A stretch of DNA of 39,196 nucleotides from Flavobacteriales bacterium (GCA_022428285.1 JAKMCX010000180.1:1-39196), one strand, 5' to 3'. Positions 7,120-16,544 are shown, counted from the stretch's first letter. A program made the numbers and translations. The notes: generated from the sequence alone by a model not told the origin.

Positions 7120-9003
7120 TTATTGCTGCACGACCACGCGGCTGTGAAGGCCGAATGTGGGAAGACTTAGGATGTACACCCCGTGAGGCGCGTTCCAAGC
7201 ATTCCATGAAGACAATGCCCCACTTTGAAGGGTCCTGCCAGCAGCATCCAACAGCGACCATGGCTGTCCAATGCATGCGGCACACTGGATATTAAACCCA
7301 GAATGAGTGGGCACCACAGTAACGTCAGAGCCATCCAGACTTCCTATCGAGAGCACAGATTCAGCAGCGAATGGGGACGACCCGTTCAACACTTCATACA
7401 TGTCGCAAAGTCCGTCGCCATCTGTATCGAGAACAGCTGGAGAACAGGGGTCTTCTGGATCGTGACCGAGCAGAATTTCTTCCATGTCACACCACCCGTC
7501 GCCGTCGGAGTCAGTTGCAATGGGCATACATGGATCTGAATCTGACCAGCCGGATGCCAACTCCATGCCTCCGCACCAACCGTCACCGTCCAAGTCACTG
7601 TCATTGGGGATACAGGCATTGTCCGCATCCCATGCTTCAATGCCTTCAAGCTGGTCGCAGAAACCGTCACCATCGCTGTCTTCGGAGTAAGGAGAACAGG
7701 GATCTATGATGGACGAACCGATGACAATTTCCAACTGGTCACAAAGTCCATCTCCGTCGGTGTCGGTGCCAAGGGGGTCGCAGGTGCTGTTTGGGTCCGT
7801 TCCATTGGCAAGCTCAGCACTGTTGCAGATGCCATCCATGTCCGAGTCCAAAAAGTCAGGGCTGCAGGCATCGTTCAAGTCGGACCCCATGTCCAACTCT
7901 TCCGAATCGCAGTACCCATCTCCATCGGTATCTGTGGTAGCAGGTGAACATGGATTGTTGGGGTTGGACCCCATGAGCTCTTCCTCTATGTCGCAAAAAC
8001 CGTCATTGTCGGAGTCCAGATAGAACGGATCACAGGGGTTTTGGAGGTCTGTTCCCGAGAGCAATTCCATGGCATCACAAGTGCCGTCGCCATCGGTGTC
8101 CTCAATTCCTTCAGTACCGAGATCACACGGGTTGAAGGGATCCGTGCCAAGTTCGAGTTCCAATGCGTCGCAGGTCCCGTCTCCGTCCGTATCCATGGCG
8201 CCATCTTCACAGATTTCTTGGGCGTTTGAGGAGAGCAAGCAAAAGGACTCAATCATGGACGGCTCTTGCGCCAAGGATTGCAGTGCAAATTGGTTCTCCG
8301 AATCGGTGAGGAACAACCCAAACCAATCCGCCCTTTCCACGACAATTCCGTCACAGTTGATGACCACCATTCCGGCGGGTCTTAAAAAGAAATGCTCGTA
8401 GATGATGTTGTTCGGGGAATCGATCAGGATGTCATCCCATGGAAAGGCAAAATCGTTGTCTGACGCAGGGCCCATGAAATCAATCACGGATTGTGCAGCA
8501 TCATAGCGGTCTTGCACAATACGGTGCTGGTTCCGGTACAGGCCGTCTGGGCCTGGAATGGGAAGGTCAGGACAATTTGACGGGCAATTCTCCAAGTCCA
8601 GAGCATGGGCTTCTCCTACGTAAACGGGGACCCAGTTGAAGTCTTCCAAATGGGCCATTACCCATGCGACGATGTTGTTTGGGGCACTCAACAACCAATC
8701 GTTTTGGAACCTCACACAAGTGGCCGAGCCATTCAGGATAATCGTGGGTTTGCTCGGGTTGATTTGCTGCGAAAGAATGAATTCTTCTCCGAGGAAGGAC
8801 CAAAGGTGAAAGTCTCCAATGGTGTCTCCGATGGCATAGCCACCGCTAAAGTCATTGAGCTCTCCACTGTAGGGGAGGTCATCAATGCTGTCATTGGGAA
8901 GAGGCATGACATCAACTCCAAGCCAATCGAAGTGCTCATTTTGACCCATCGCTGCAGAAGCGAAGACCAAGACGAGCGAAAGAATGCTATAACGTAAAAT
9001 CAT
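7120..9003 (-). CDS. Exported deiodinase-like redoxin domain fused to ten thrombospondin type 3 repeats
   Basis: ATG 9003 is preferred over the track start at 9030 because it opens the signal peptide MILRYSILSLVLVFASAAMGQ. Residues ~60-250 match the iodothyronine deiodinase fold: KPTIILNGSATC aligns with the GSCTU active-site segment, YVGEAHALD with the YIEEAHxxD motif, and RNQHRIVQDR with the RNHQxLxDR stretch. The selenocysteine position is Cys96, encoded by TGT. Ten repeats of about 28 residues follow (DTDGDGxCD...G.D...PC), each with the acidic calcium-binding pattern and two Cys, typical of thrombospondin type 3 domains. The last ~70 residues resemble a T9SS tail. It is probably surface-attached or secreted; the redox substrate is unknown. 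Confidence 0.75.
   Translation of the reverse strand: MILRYSILSLVLVFASAAMGQNEHFDWLGVDVMPLPNDSIDDLPYSGELNDFSGGYAIGDTIGDFHLWSFLGEEFILSQQINPSKPTIILNGSATCVRFQNDWLLSAPNNIVAWVMAHLEDFNWVPVYVGEAHALDLENCPSNCPDLPIPGPDGLYRNQHRIVQDRYDAAQSVIDFMGPASDNDFAFPWDDILIDSPNNIIYEHFFLRPAGMVVINCDGIVVERADWFGLFLTDSENQFALQSLAQEPSMIESFCLLSSNAQEICEDGAMDTDGDGTCDALELELGTDPFNPCDLGTEGIEDTDGDGTCDAMELLSGTDLQNPCDPFYLDSDNDGFCDIEEELMGSNPNNPCSPATTDTDGDGYCDSEELDMGSDLNDACSPDFLDSDMDGICNSAELANGTDPNSTCDPLGTDTDGDGLCDQLEIVIGSSIIDPCSPYSEDSDGDGFCDQLEGIEAWDADNACIPNDSDLDGDGWCGGMELASGWSDSDPCMPIATDSDGDGWCDMEEILLGHDPEDPCSPAVLDTDGDGLCDMYEVLNGSSPFAAESVLSIGSLDGSDVTVVPTHSGFNIQCAACIGQPWSLLDAAGRTLQSGALSSWNAWNAPHGVYILSLPTFGLHSRVVVQQ
7370..8215 (-). repeat. 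Tandem thrombospondin type 3 coding repeats
   Basis: About ten degenerate in-frame units of roughly 84 bases encode the D-x-D-x-D-G-x-C-D calcium-binding pattern. The units are diverged in sequence but regular in spacing. Confidence 0.7.
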
Positions 9004-9097
9004 AGGGGGCACAAAGAAAACGCAGTTCACGGAATGTTAGTTGCTTCGACACTAACCTTTTGTCGGTGCTCATGTTCATTGCGCTGTCGCAGACTGC

Positions 9098-11626
9098 TCA
9101 AATAGGGGTAAGAGCTTCACTCTCAACCCAGCCGGTGTTGCCGTTGGCGAGTCTGACTTGATGCCAAAGGCCTTCCGTCCTCAGAATCTGAATCACCGTA
9201 CCCTCGTGGATGACGAAAAGCTTCGAAGCTTCGCTGCTGTTCGATGGGCTGCTCAGTACTTCGATCCGTGGCGACATGATCACAGCACCGTCGTTTGATT
9301 TGCGCTTGAGGTCCGTTTCACGTCCCAAGAAGCCCAGCAAAAGCGCCAAGATGCCCAATATGGGTGTCACAATGGCCAATCCACGTCTAATGGCCATGTC
9401 CTGGGAAGCCATACGCACATAGAGCAGTAAAAAGGTCAGCATCCAGAGCGCCAAGCAGCTTACGGTCCAAGTAAATAGGCGGTGGGCCGAGGTCAGTTCT
9501 CTCCACAATGGGGCCAAGTCAATTTCGGGCATCTCTTCGATGCGGTCGACCACAGAGGACCGCGCGAGCAACAGATTGGCATGCAAGTCATCGTCACTCG
9601 GTTGGATGCGTTTTGCCCTTTCAAAGTGCAGGATGCTTGGGCCTATTCGACCGGACTTGTAATGGGCAACGCCGAGGTTGTACTCCAATTCGAAGGAGGT
9701 CCACAGTTCTGCTGCTTCAGAATAAGAGGCCACCGCAGCATCAAAATTTCCTTCGAGGTATGCAGCATTGCCCGCATTAAAAGCCGTTTGAGCAGCCACA
9801 GCATCCGGGGCAGACCAACACCATCCCGGAAAAGCTGTGAGAACCAACAACAGCGCCATGGCTGCAGGTCCAGAGGAAGAGCTTGGCGCCCGCTCTGAGT
9901 CCAATGCTTTGGCGGCCGCTTCTAAGCGGTGGGCAACGTCGGCAACATTTGGGGCCCCAGGTGCAAAGCGCCCTTGGTCCAGTGTTTGGATCAAATAGAA
10001 CCACTCGTTTTGTAAATCTTCTCCGTATCCCGACAGGCAGGCCCTGTATTTGTCCATGCCGGCATCGCTCCTGGAGATTCCCAATTGGCCTTGCAAGAAT
10101 TCGTGGGCTGCTTGACCCAAGTCGTCGAAGCTGGCTCCGCCTTTTTTGGCCTCGCTGAGGGCGGCTTTCAATTGGGCTTTGGACTGGCGTTTGCGCAACA
10201 GCGCGGGGTTGCGTACTTCTTTGTTCTTGCGCCGGCGCATCCCCCATCCAATCAGAAACCCGATGGGAGGCAGTCCCAGCAGCGCCATGTGAAAAGGCCC
10301 ACCAAAAAACGGGTGAGAACGCGGCTTGAGTTTGGTTTCGGTGCGAATGAACCGCATGTCGCGCGTCAGAATGGTGACATCGGTCTTGCTGTTGAACCCA
10401 AAGGCAGGGCCCTCGGCTTGTTCGCTTCCGGTCACATCCAATGCCACAGGGGGAGGGGTGAGTGTCACGAAGCGATCGAGGCCATGGTCGAAGTAGGACA
10501 GCTCGGGTAGCGCGATTTCATACGTGCCCTCTGCCCGTGGTATGACCAAATAGGTCAGCGTCCTACGGCCACGCTGGCCTTGAAAATCCTTGGTGATCCT
10601 GTCTTGGATTTCGGGGTCAAAAACCTCGAGGTCTTTGGGCCATGTGATTTCGGGAGCGCCGATCAGCCCCAAATTCCCATTGCCCTTGAATTCAAGGGTC
10701 AGGTTGATGGCTTCATTGGCTTTTGGTTTGACTTGCCCGTCTGCTTTCCACGTTGCGGTAAGCTTTCGGAAAGTTCCCAAGGAGGAAGCTGGAGTGGGTG
10801 TGGGAAGGGGCAGGACTTCTATGCTTACCGGCCTTGCATCCGAACTCAACGGGCGGGTATTGAAGAACGACACCCGCATTTGAGCCTCCACGTTGAACCC
10901 TGAAATGTCGAGTTTTCCAGTCCGGGTAGGATAGAGGATGTCGGTTCTGACCGTGGCCACTTGAATGCGCTTTCCGTCCACAATGGTGTTTTCCCACCGT
11001 GGATCTTCGCCCTCCACGTTCTCCTTCCAAACCCCTGACAACTCTGGAAAGCTGTAATTCCGAACGTCCACAGCATCCAGTCGGTTGTAAATGCGGTATT
11101 GAACGCGCACCGGTTCTCCGAGGTGGACTTTTTTCTTGTCTGTTTCAATCACAGCTTCAAACTGTGCAACGGATTGACCCGCATTGCTTCCTTGCTTGAC
11201 GACCTTGAGATTAATGGCTTTTGAACGAAGCCTCCCTTTGTTGGTGTTGAATGAGAACGCAGGGATACTCAGTGTACCAGGTTGGGTCACCACGGCAGAA
11301 TAAGTGTAGCCCCTTTTGGAGGTCATGGCCCCGTTGATGATTTGGGTACTTGAAGAGGTGGAAGGGCCACTCAAATAACGCAGCCCTTGGATTTTTGGAG
11401 GGGTTTTGAACTGGACATTGACGCCTTTGAATTCGAACGTGATCCGAAATGCTTTTCCCGCTTCTACGGGGTTTCGGTCCACAACGACTGTCGCTTCTGC
11501 CTGAGCGAAGACCATGGTGCTGGAGGCCAATACCACGAGCACGGCCCCAATGGCATTGCGCCAAGTGATCCAAAGGGAGGGGAGCTTCGGAACCTGTAAA
11601 GCCTTATTCAAATTCACAATACCCAT
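9098..11626 (-). CDS. batD: BatD-BatE fusion protein
   Basis: 842 residues. Residues ~20-40 form a signal/TM segment ending VFAQ, followed by the BatD architecture (oxygen-tolerance protein): beta domains with VDRNPVEAGKAFRITFEF and a single TM segment near residue 465 (MALLGLPPIGFLIGWGMRRR). After ~residue 600 the protein continues as a BatE-like region: a second export-like hydrophobic stretch (AMALLLVLTAFPGWCWS), TPR units (NAGNAAYLEGNFDAAVASY, LGVAHYKSGRIGPSI), two TM segments and a C-terminal SH3-like domain (LWHQVRLANGNTGWVE). BatD and BatE are usually separate genes; here there is one uninterrupted frame. Its start overlaps the preceding stop by one base (TAATG), implying translational coupling. 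Role: envelope protein of the Bat complex, function not settled. Confidence 0.85.
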   Translation of the reverse strand: MGIVNLNKALQVPKLPSLWITWRNAIGAVLVVLASSTMVFAQAEATVVVDRNPVEAGKAFRITFEFKGVNVQFKTPPKIQGLRYLSGPSTSSSTQIINGAMTSKRGYTYSAVVTQPGTLSIPAFSFNTNKGRLRSKAINLKVVKQGSNAGQSVAQFEAVIETDKKKVHLGEPVRVQYRIYNRLDAVDVRNYSFPELSGVWKENVEGEDPRWENTIVDGKRIQVATVRTDILYPTRTGKLDISGFNVEAQMRVSFFNTRPLSSDARPVSIEVLPLPTPTPASSLGTFRKLTATWKADGQVKPKANEAINLTLEFKGNGNLGLIGAPEITWPKDLEVFDPEIQDRITKDFQGQRGRRTLTYLVIPRAEGTYEIALPELSYFDHGLDRFVTLTPPPVALDVTGSEQAEGPAFGFNSKTDVTILTRDMRFIRTETKLKPRSHPFFGGPFHMALLGLPPIGFLIGWGMRRRKNKEVRNPALLRKRQSKAQLKAALSEAKKGGASFDDLGQAAHEFLQGQLGISRSDAGMDKYRACLSGYGEDLQNEWFYLIQTLDQGRFAPGAPNVADVAHRLEAAAKALDSERAPSSSSGPAAMALLLVLTAFPGWCWSAPDAVAAQTAFNAGNAAYLEGNFDAAVASYSEAAELWTSFELEYNLGVAHYKSGRIGPSILHFERAKRIQPSDDDLHANLLLARSSVVDRIEEMPEIDLAPLWRELTSAHRLFTWTVSCLALWMLTFLLLYVRMASQDMAIRRGLAIVTPILGILALLLGFLGRETDLKRKSNDGAVIMSPRIEVLSSPSNSSEASKLFVIHEGTVIQILRTEGLWHQVRLANGNTGWVESEALTPI

Positions 11627-13593
11627 TACCAGTCCTTCTCAATTTTGGTCTTCTTGCCCTTGCGGCGCTTGGCATTTTCTTGAGCCTGCAATTTGGTGCG
11701 AAGTGCGGCTTCGTTGCGCTCGAGCATGTCGAGAATGCGCTCGGCGTCAGCGGGTTGGATTTGGCCCTCCTTGGGTTCACTCGGTTCGGGCTGTTGGTCT
11801 TGGGCGCCATTTTGCTGATCCCCTTTCTGGTCCTGCTCGCCGTCCTGGTTGTCCTGATCCTGCTCGCCGTCCTGGTTTTCCTGGTCCTGCTCGCCGTCCT
11901 GGTTCTCCTGGTCTTGCTCGCCGTCCTGGTTCTCCTGGTCTTGCTCGCTGTCCTGGTTCTCCTGGTCCTGCTCGCCGTCCTGGTTCTCCTGGTCCTGCTC
12001 GCCGTTCTGTTCCTGCTGTTCCTGTTGGTCTTGACGCATGGCCATTGCCAGGCTCAAATTGTAGCGGGTTTCCGCATCAGTAGGGTCCAGCCTCAAGGCT
12101 TCTTTGTAGGCGCCGACAGCACCTTCCACGTCTTGACCACCGAGCAGCAGGTTGCCGACATTGTTCCATGCATCGGATTGGATGTAGGGGTCTTTTGACA
12201 ACGCAGCGGCCCGCTGAAAGGCCTTCATGGCGTCCTCGTCACTTCCGCTGCTGGCCAGTGCCAAACCGCGGTTCAATGCCAGCTGTCCTGGGGCAGCGCC
12301 CTTCCAACCCTCAGCCTGACCAAAAAGACTATCAGCAGCAGCAAAATCTCGGTCCAACATCGCTTGCGTGCCTCCGACAGCATCGCTTTTGGTTCCATTT
12401 TTCAATGTCCCGGTCTGGGCACCGGCCTGTCCAGAGAGGAAGAGCAGCAGCAAGGCGGCAACTGCAGGTGCCTTCTTCGCAGACGACAATGGCCACAGGC
12501 CTTCCATCAACAGCAGCAACAGGCCGATGAGAAAGAACCAGGGAAACTGATGCACATAGTCCGTGTAGGCCACTTTGGTCGTTTTTCCAGTTTCCAGATT
12601 TTCGAGACGCTCCAAAAATGGGCTGAGGTCCACATATCCAGAACGCGCGCGAACATAGGTTCCGGTGCCCGCTTCAACCATGGCGACCAACATGCGTTCG
12701 TCCAGGGTCGACACAACAGGTTGTCCATTCTGGTCCTCCTTGTATCCCGTTTGACGGCCGTACCGATCAAATTCGGGAATCGGGCCGCCCGCCTCACTGG
12801 CCATGCCTGCTGCGTGGACTTTGATGCCCAGTTTCGCCGCCTCGTCAGCCCGTGCCAATGCATCGTCTTCATGGTTCTCGCCATCGGTGAGGATCATGAT
12901 GACCTTGCTGGCTTGGCTTTCCGGGTCAAATGAGGCGACACACTGTTCGATGGCCGCACCGATGGCGGTGCCCTGAACGGGCATGGCTTCCGGGCCGATG
13001 GCATCCAAAAACAGTTTGACCGCTGCCAAGTCGAGGGTCAATGGCGCTTGGACGTAGGCGTCACCAGCAAAGACCACAAGTCCGGCCCGGTCGCCGTCGA
13101 GGCTGCCCACGATGCGTTCAATGGTGCGCTTTGCCAGGTCGAGTCGGGACATCCCCAGGTCTTCCGCCAACATGGAGCGGCTGACATCCAAAGCAATCAT
13201 GATGTCAACACCCTTGGCCTCGACTTCTTTGAGCCGCGTTCCAGTTTTGGGCGCCAGCATGCCCATGGCCAAAAATGCCAATGCAGTCCGCCAGACCAGG
13301 AACTTCCAGATGGACCTTCTGGGGCGGGCGTTGGGCCACAATGTCTTGCTCAGTTTGAGGTCAACCGATTGCGAAATTCTGCGCTGCTTCCACAAATAAT
13401 GACGTGCAAAAAACACCAGCACAATGGGCGCAATCAGCAACGCAGGCCAGGCAGAAGGCTGGTGCAATTCAAATTGCGGAACAGTGGTTTTGATCAGGAG
13501 ATAGACCCCGCCAATGGCGGCCCAGAACAGCAGCTCAAACACCACGAGTCCCGTGACGTTGGCGAACACCTTGTATGTGCGTTCATTGCTCAT
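11626..13593 (-). CDS. batB: BatB-BatC fusion: von Willebrand A domain plus TPR and acidic Gln-rich tail
   Basis: ATG 13593 overlaps the batA stop as ATGA and is chosen over the track start. Residues ~10-80 contain two TM segments; the VWA domain carries the MIDAS motif DVSRS (D-x-S-x-S) and LTDGENHEDD, and a third TM follows (FPWFFLIGLLLLLMEGLWPL). After ~residue 385 the chain has a second hydrophobic segment ending GQAGAQ and TPR repeats (AWNNVGNLLLGGQDVEGAVGAYKEAL), i.e. BatC, then a repetitive Gln/Asp/Glu/Asn stretch and a basic end (KRRKGKKTKIEKDW). The MIDAS suggests metal-dependent protein binding in the periplasm. BatB and BatC are separate in many species. Confidence 0.88.
   Translation of the reverse strand: MSNERTYKVFANVTGLVVFELLFWAAIGGVYLLIKTTVPQFELHQPSAWPALLIAPIVLVFFARHYLWKQRRISQSVDLKLSKTLWPNARPRRSIWKFLVWRTALAFLAMGMLAPKTGTRLKEVEAKGVDIMIALDVSRSMLAEDLGMSRLDLAKRTIERIVGSLDGDRAGLVVFAGDAYVQAPLTLDLAAVKLFLDAIGPEAMPVQGTAIGAAIEQCVASFDPESQASKVIMILTDGENHEDDALARADEAAKLGIKVHAAGMASEAGGPIPEFDRYGRQTGYKEDQNGQPVVSTLDERMLVAMVEAGTGTYVRARSGYVDLSPFLERLENLETGKTTKVAYTDYVHQFPWFFLIGLLLLLMEGLWPLSSAKKAPAVAALLLLFLSGQAGAQTGTLKNGTKSDAVGGTQAMLDRDFAAADSLFGQAEGWKGAAPGQLALNRGLALASSGSDEDAMKAFQRAAALSKDPYIQSDAWNNVGNLLLGGQDVEGAVGAYKEALRLDPTDAETRYNLSLAMAMRQDQQEQQEQNGEQDQENQDGEQDQENQDSEQDQENQDGEQDQENQDGEQDQENQDGEQDQDNQDGEQDQKGDQQNGAQDQQPEPSEPKEGQIQPADAERILDMLERNEAALRTKLQAQENAKRRKGKKTKIEKDW
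11828..12007 (-). repeat. 27-bp in-frame tandem repeat in batBC
   Basis: Six full copies and a partial copy of a 27-base unit encode GEQDQENQD with single substitutions (one starts with S, one reads DQDN). The unit is a multiple of three, so copy-number changes would keep the frame. The high similarity between copies suggests recent slippage or recombination. Confidence 0.85.
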
Positions 13594-14702
13594 GGGAGGC
13601 TCCTCAAAAAAACGTGGCGAACAAATGCCTCGGCTCCAATGACCATCAGGGTGAGCCATCCAAGAAGGGGGAATTCTTCGGTCCTCTTGTTGTAGCGAAA
13701 GACGTTGAAACGGGTCTTTTCGAGGGTGTCGATCTCTTCGTAGACCTCTCGGAGTTTGTCGCCACTTGTGGCCCGGAAATACCGTCCCCCAGTCTCTTGG
13801 GCGATGCTCTGAAGCGTTCCCTCATCGATGTTGACTTCTACCCAGTCATAGATGAAACTCCCGTCGGGCCTTTTGCGCACGGGACTCTTGGCTTTGCCCA
13901 CTGTGCCGACCCCAATGGTGTAGACCCGAATCGATTCAAGGGAAGCCAATTGGGCGGCATCCATCGGCTCGATCTGACCCGCATTGTTTTCTCCATCGGT
14001 GATCAGGATGACCACCTTGCTTTTGGCTTCGCTCTTTCTGAGCCGGTTGACCGCAGTGGCCAACCCCATGCCGATGGCCGTTCCGCCCTCCACCATGCCC
14101 GTTTCCAGCCCATCCAATCCATCGACCACGACCCGGTGATCCGTTGTCAAAGGCACGCGGGTGAAGCTTTCACCTTCGTATACCACCACACCTACGCGGT
14201 CGTAGGGCCGTTCTTCCACAAATTCTCGGGCGACTTCTTTGGCCGCCTCCAGGCGGTTCGGTCGAAAATCCTTGCTCAGCATGCTCGCCGAAACGTCCAT
14301 GGCCATGACGATGTCAATGCCTTCGCGGGTCATGTTTTCAATGCTGGAAGAACTTTGAGGCTGGGCAATCACCATCACTATCAGGGCCAGTCCAGCGGTG
14401 CGCAGTGCATCGGGCAGCAGGGGGATCCACTGGTCCCTGCGGGGAGGGTTGAGGCCCAAGTGCTGCAGGTTCATCCGGAATTGCGGCAATGCGATGGGGC
14501 GGAAAACCGACCAAAGGCTCCAAGCACCAACCGCCCCAAGCAACCACCACGCCAAGGGTTTTCCCCATTCATAGCGGTCATCGGCCACCAGAAAGACAGC
14601 GAGCCAAGCCCCCCAGCCCCCCAGTTGGGCGATGGCCTGTCGGCTGCGCAGGGTCCATATGTTGGCCGACTCACGCATGGCCTTGGGCAGAATTTGAGCC
14701 AT
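13590..14702 (-). CDS. batA: BatA, von Willebrand A domain membrane protein
   Basis: An aerotolerance-operon protein with N-terminal TM segments (LGGWGAWLAVFLV, PLAWWLLGAVGAWSLW), a further TM near residue 105, a VWA domain with the complete MIDAS motif DVSAS, TDGENNAG and a C-terminal TM segment. The domain faces the periplasm and is expected to bind a protein partner through a divalent metal. The start is ambiguous: ATG 14702 overlaps the upstream gene by 32 bases, ATG 14678 by 8; neither has a strong ribosome binding site. The stop overlaps the batBC start (ATGA). Confidence 0.9.
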   Translation of the reverse strand: MAQILPKAMRESANIWTLRSRQAIAQLGGWGAWLAVFLVADDRYEWGKPLAWWLLGAVGAWSLWSVFRPIALPQFRMNLQHLGLNPPRRDQWIPLLPDALRTAGLALIVMVIAQPQSSSSIENMTREGIDIVMAMDVSASMLSKDFRPNRLEAAKEVAREFVEERPYDRVGVVVYEGESFTRVPLTTDHRVVVDGLDGLETGMVEGGTAIGMGLATAVNRLRKSEAKSKVVILITDGENNAGQIEPMDAAQLASLESIRVYTIGVGTVGKAKSPVRKRPDGSFIYDWVEVNIDEGTLQSIAQETGGRYFRATSGDKLREVYEEIDTLEKTRFNVFRYNKRTEEFPLLGWLTLMVIGAEAFVRHVFLRSLP

Positions 14703-15693
14703 CGGAGGAGTCTCCACCGAAAGTGTCGTCAGATGGGGTGGGGATGGTGCGGTTGATCCAAGCAATGCTCTCTTGCACCACCCTCAAATGAGCATCTCCG
14801 TCCATGTCTTGTTTGGCAAATTTCACCAGGTCCGAACGCTGCAGCAGGGCGATCATCCAGTCGCTCTCATCGGCGGCCATGCCCCGGATGGGGGCGCTGC
14901 GCAAGGTTTGGGCCAATTCATCGGTGGTGCGCTCTAGGGCTTTGACACCAAAGCTCCCTTGGAGGTGAACTCGGACCGCTTCTGAGAGGACCGCTTGTGC
15001 TTCTTTTCCGCGTCCCTCTGTCCAAGGTTTGTCCTGCTCGAGTTGACGCAACAGGGCCAGCGCTGTAATGTGGGCAGGGATTTTCGGGACAATGGGTGCG
15101 CCTGCCTCAGCTTCTTGGGGTTCTCGCGATTGCCATTTGCGGTAAAGCCAACGCCCCAGCAACGCGATCGCGACTGCCCCGAAAATCCAAGGCAAAACGA
15201 ACTTGATCCGCTCCCACCAGGTGAATTGGTAGACCTTAAACCCTTGCATAGGCTTTGGAGCGGCATTGGCTTCGAGGGGCACCAGGCCGACTTCGATTTC
15301 CATAAGGGGCGTCTTCGCGGCCACCTCACCACTGTCCAAAAGGACAATGGGCGCCAAAACCATCATCCCGGTATCCCAGGCCATGATGGCGATGTTTTGT
15401 TGCCTTCTGAGTCCCGCATCAAGCACAGGTGAAGCACTGCTGTCCAATTCAGAAACGGAAAGGATTTCCCAACCCTGGGCCAAAGAGTCTCCTGGAATCA
15501 ATGTGGGCCATTGCCAGTGCTTTCCACCTTGCAGGGGTTCGTCTGAGATCAGCTGCAGCTGCAAGGGTTCTCCCACTCCAATGCTGTCGCGGTCCACGAG
15601 AAGATTGAACGCGGGGCCAGTTTGTCCCCAAGCGGCAGCCGACAGGGTCAGCATCAAAACGACAATGGTGCTCACTTTAGCCACGGCGGTCAA
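14671..15693 (-). CDS. BatD-like membrane protein of the Bat operon
   Basis: 340 residues: signal peptide (VSTIVVLMLTLSAAAWGQ), a periplasmic beta-rich region (VDRDSIGVGEPLQLQLI is similar to the opening of BatD), one TM segment near residue 180 (FVLPWIFGAVAIALLGRWLY) and a cytoplasmic helical C-terminus. Genes of this layout are regularly found between DUF58 and batA in Bacteroidota. The 17-base overlap with the DUF58 gene and the overlap with batA place it firmly in the operon. Exact function unknown. Confidence 0.7.
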   Translation of the reverse strand: MTAVAKVSTIVVLMLTLSAAAWGQTGPAFNLLVDRDSIGVGEPLQLQLISDEPLQGGKHWQWPTLIPGDSLAQGWEILSVSELDSSASPVLDAGLRRQQNIAIMAWDTGMMVLAPIVLLDSGEVAAKTPLMEIEVGLVPLEANAAPKPMQGFKVYQFTWWERIKFVLPWIFGAVAIALLGRWLYRKWQSREPQEAEAGAPIVPKIPAHITALALLRQLEQDKPWTEGRGKEAQAVLSEAVRVHLQGSFGVKALERTTDELAQTLRSAPIRGMAADESDWMIALLQRSDLVKFAKQDMDGDAHLRVVQESIAWINRTIPTPSDDTFGGDSSDGSNSAQGHA

Positions 15694-16543
15694 ACAATTG
15701 CATGAGCGGTTGGACGTAGGGCTTTGCGGTATTCAGGACGGCATGGTCTACCCCAGAACGCTTCATCATGTCGATGAGGTCAGACTGAAATTGTTGGGCT
15801 GCTGCTGTATAGCGCTTGCGCCATCGCAAGGAGGAGGTGTCGATATACGAGGCCGTTCCAGATTCGGGGTCGGTCGCCGCAAGCCATCCAAATTTGGCGG
15901 CCTTCAGTTCCACATCATCCACCAATTGCAAAGCGACCAAGTCATGGCGACGGGCCGTCCGCTTGAGCACATCTCCGAACCCCGTGTCTTGCAGGTCACT
16001 GATGAGGAAGGCGATGGTGCGCTTCTTCATCACGCGTCCGAAGTGCTCCAGGGCAGAAGTGATGTCGGTTCCCTTGCCTTCCGGCTCCAGGTCGATGATT
16101 TCTCTGACAATCCGAAGGATGTGACTGCGTCCTTTTTTGGGGGGAATGAAACGCTCGATGCGGTCGCTAAACAGGATGGCGCCAATCTTATCGTTGTTCT
16201 GACCCGCCGAAAAAGCGAGCACAGCAGCGAGCTCTGCAGCGAGCTCCCGTTTGGACTTTTCGCGGCTCCCCAATTTGCCCGATGCACTGACATCGATGAG
16301 CAACATGGCCGTCAGCTCACGCTCCTCCTCAAACACTTTGACGTAGGGACTGCGCATGCGCGCCGTCACGTTCCAGTCAATGGTGCGGATTTCGTCTCCA
16401 TGCTGATAAGCCCGGTTTTCGCTGAACGCCATGCCCCTTCCTTTGAAGGCGCTGTGGTATTCACCCGAAAAAATCTGGCTGCTCAGTCCACGGGCGCGCA
16501 ACTCCACCCGGCGAACACGGCGAATCAGCTCGGAGGCTTCCAT
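15677..16543 (-). CDS. DUF58 domain protein
   Basis: ATG 16543 begins one base after the moxR stop, so it is preferred to the track start at 16618. The DUF58 signature (FKGRGMAFSENRAYQHGDEIRTIDWN) is split over residues ~33-58 and is followed by a VWA-like fold with DVSAS. These proteins partner with MoxR ATPases, possibly as a cargo or substrate-recruiting factor. The absence of TM segments suggests a cytoplasmic protein. Confidence 0.88.
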   Translation of the reverse strand: MEASELIRRVRRVELRARGLSSQIFSGEYHSAFKGRGMAFSENRAYQHGDEIRTIDWNVTARMRSPYVKVFEEERELTAMLLIDVSASGKLGSREKSKRELAAELAAVLAFSAGQNNDKIGAILFSDRIERFIPPKKGRSHILRIVREIIDLEPEGKGTDITSALEHFGRVMKKRTIAFLISDLQDTGFGDVLKRTARRHDLVALQLVDDVELKAAKFGWLAATDPESGTASYIDTSSLRWRKRYTAAAQQFQSDLIDMMKRSGVDHAVLNTAKPYVQPLMQLFDRRG

Positions 16544-16544
16544 C

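Noticed and set aside
7706-8401. Ser/Pro-rich plus-strand ORFs
   Set aside because: Antisense shadows of the thrombospondin type 3 repeats.
8716-8718. Selenocysteine codon in the deiodinase-like gene
   Set aside because: The codon at the active-site position is TGT (Cys), not TGA.
11514-12083. Plus-strand collagen-like ORF (RRPGSPGPA repeats)
   Set aside because: Another frame of the same 27-bp repeat opposite batBC.
11680-12198. Plus-strand ORF of 172 residues rich in Leu and Val, looking like a membrane protein
   Set aside because: It is the antisense of the Gln/Asp/Glu repeat of batBC; the hydrophobicity is a by-product of those codons.
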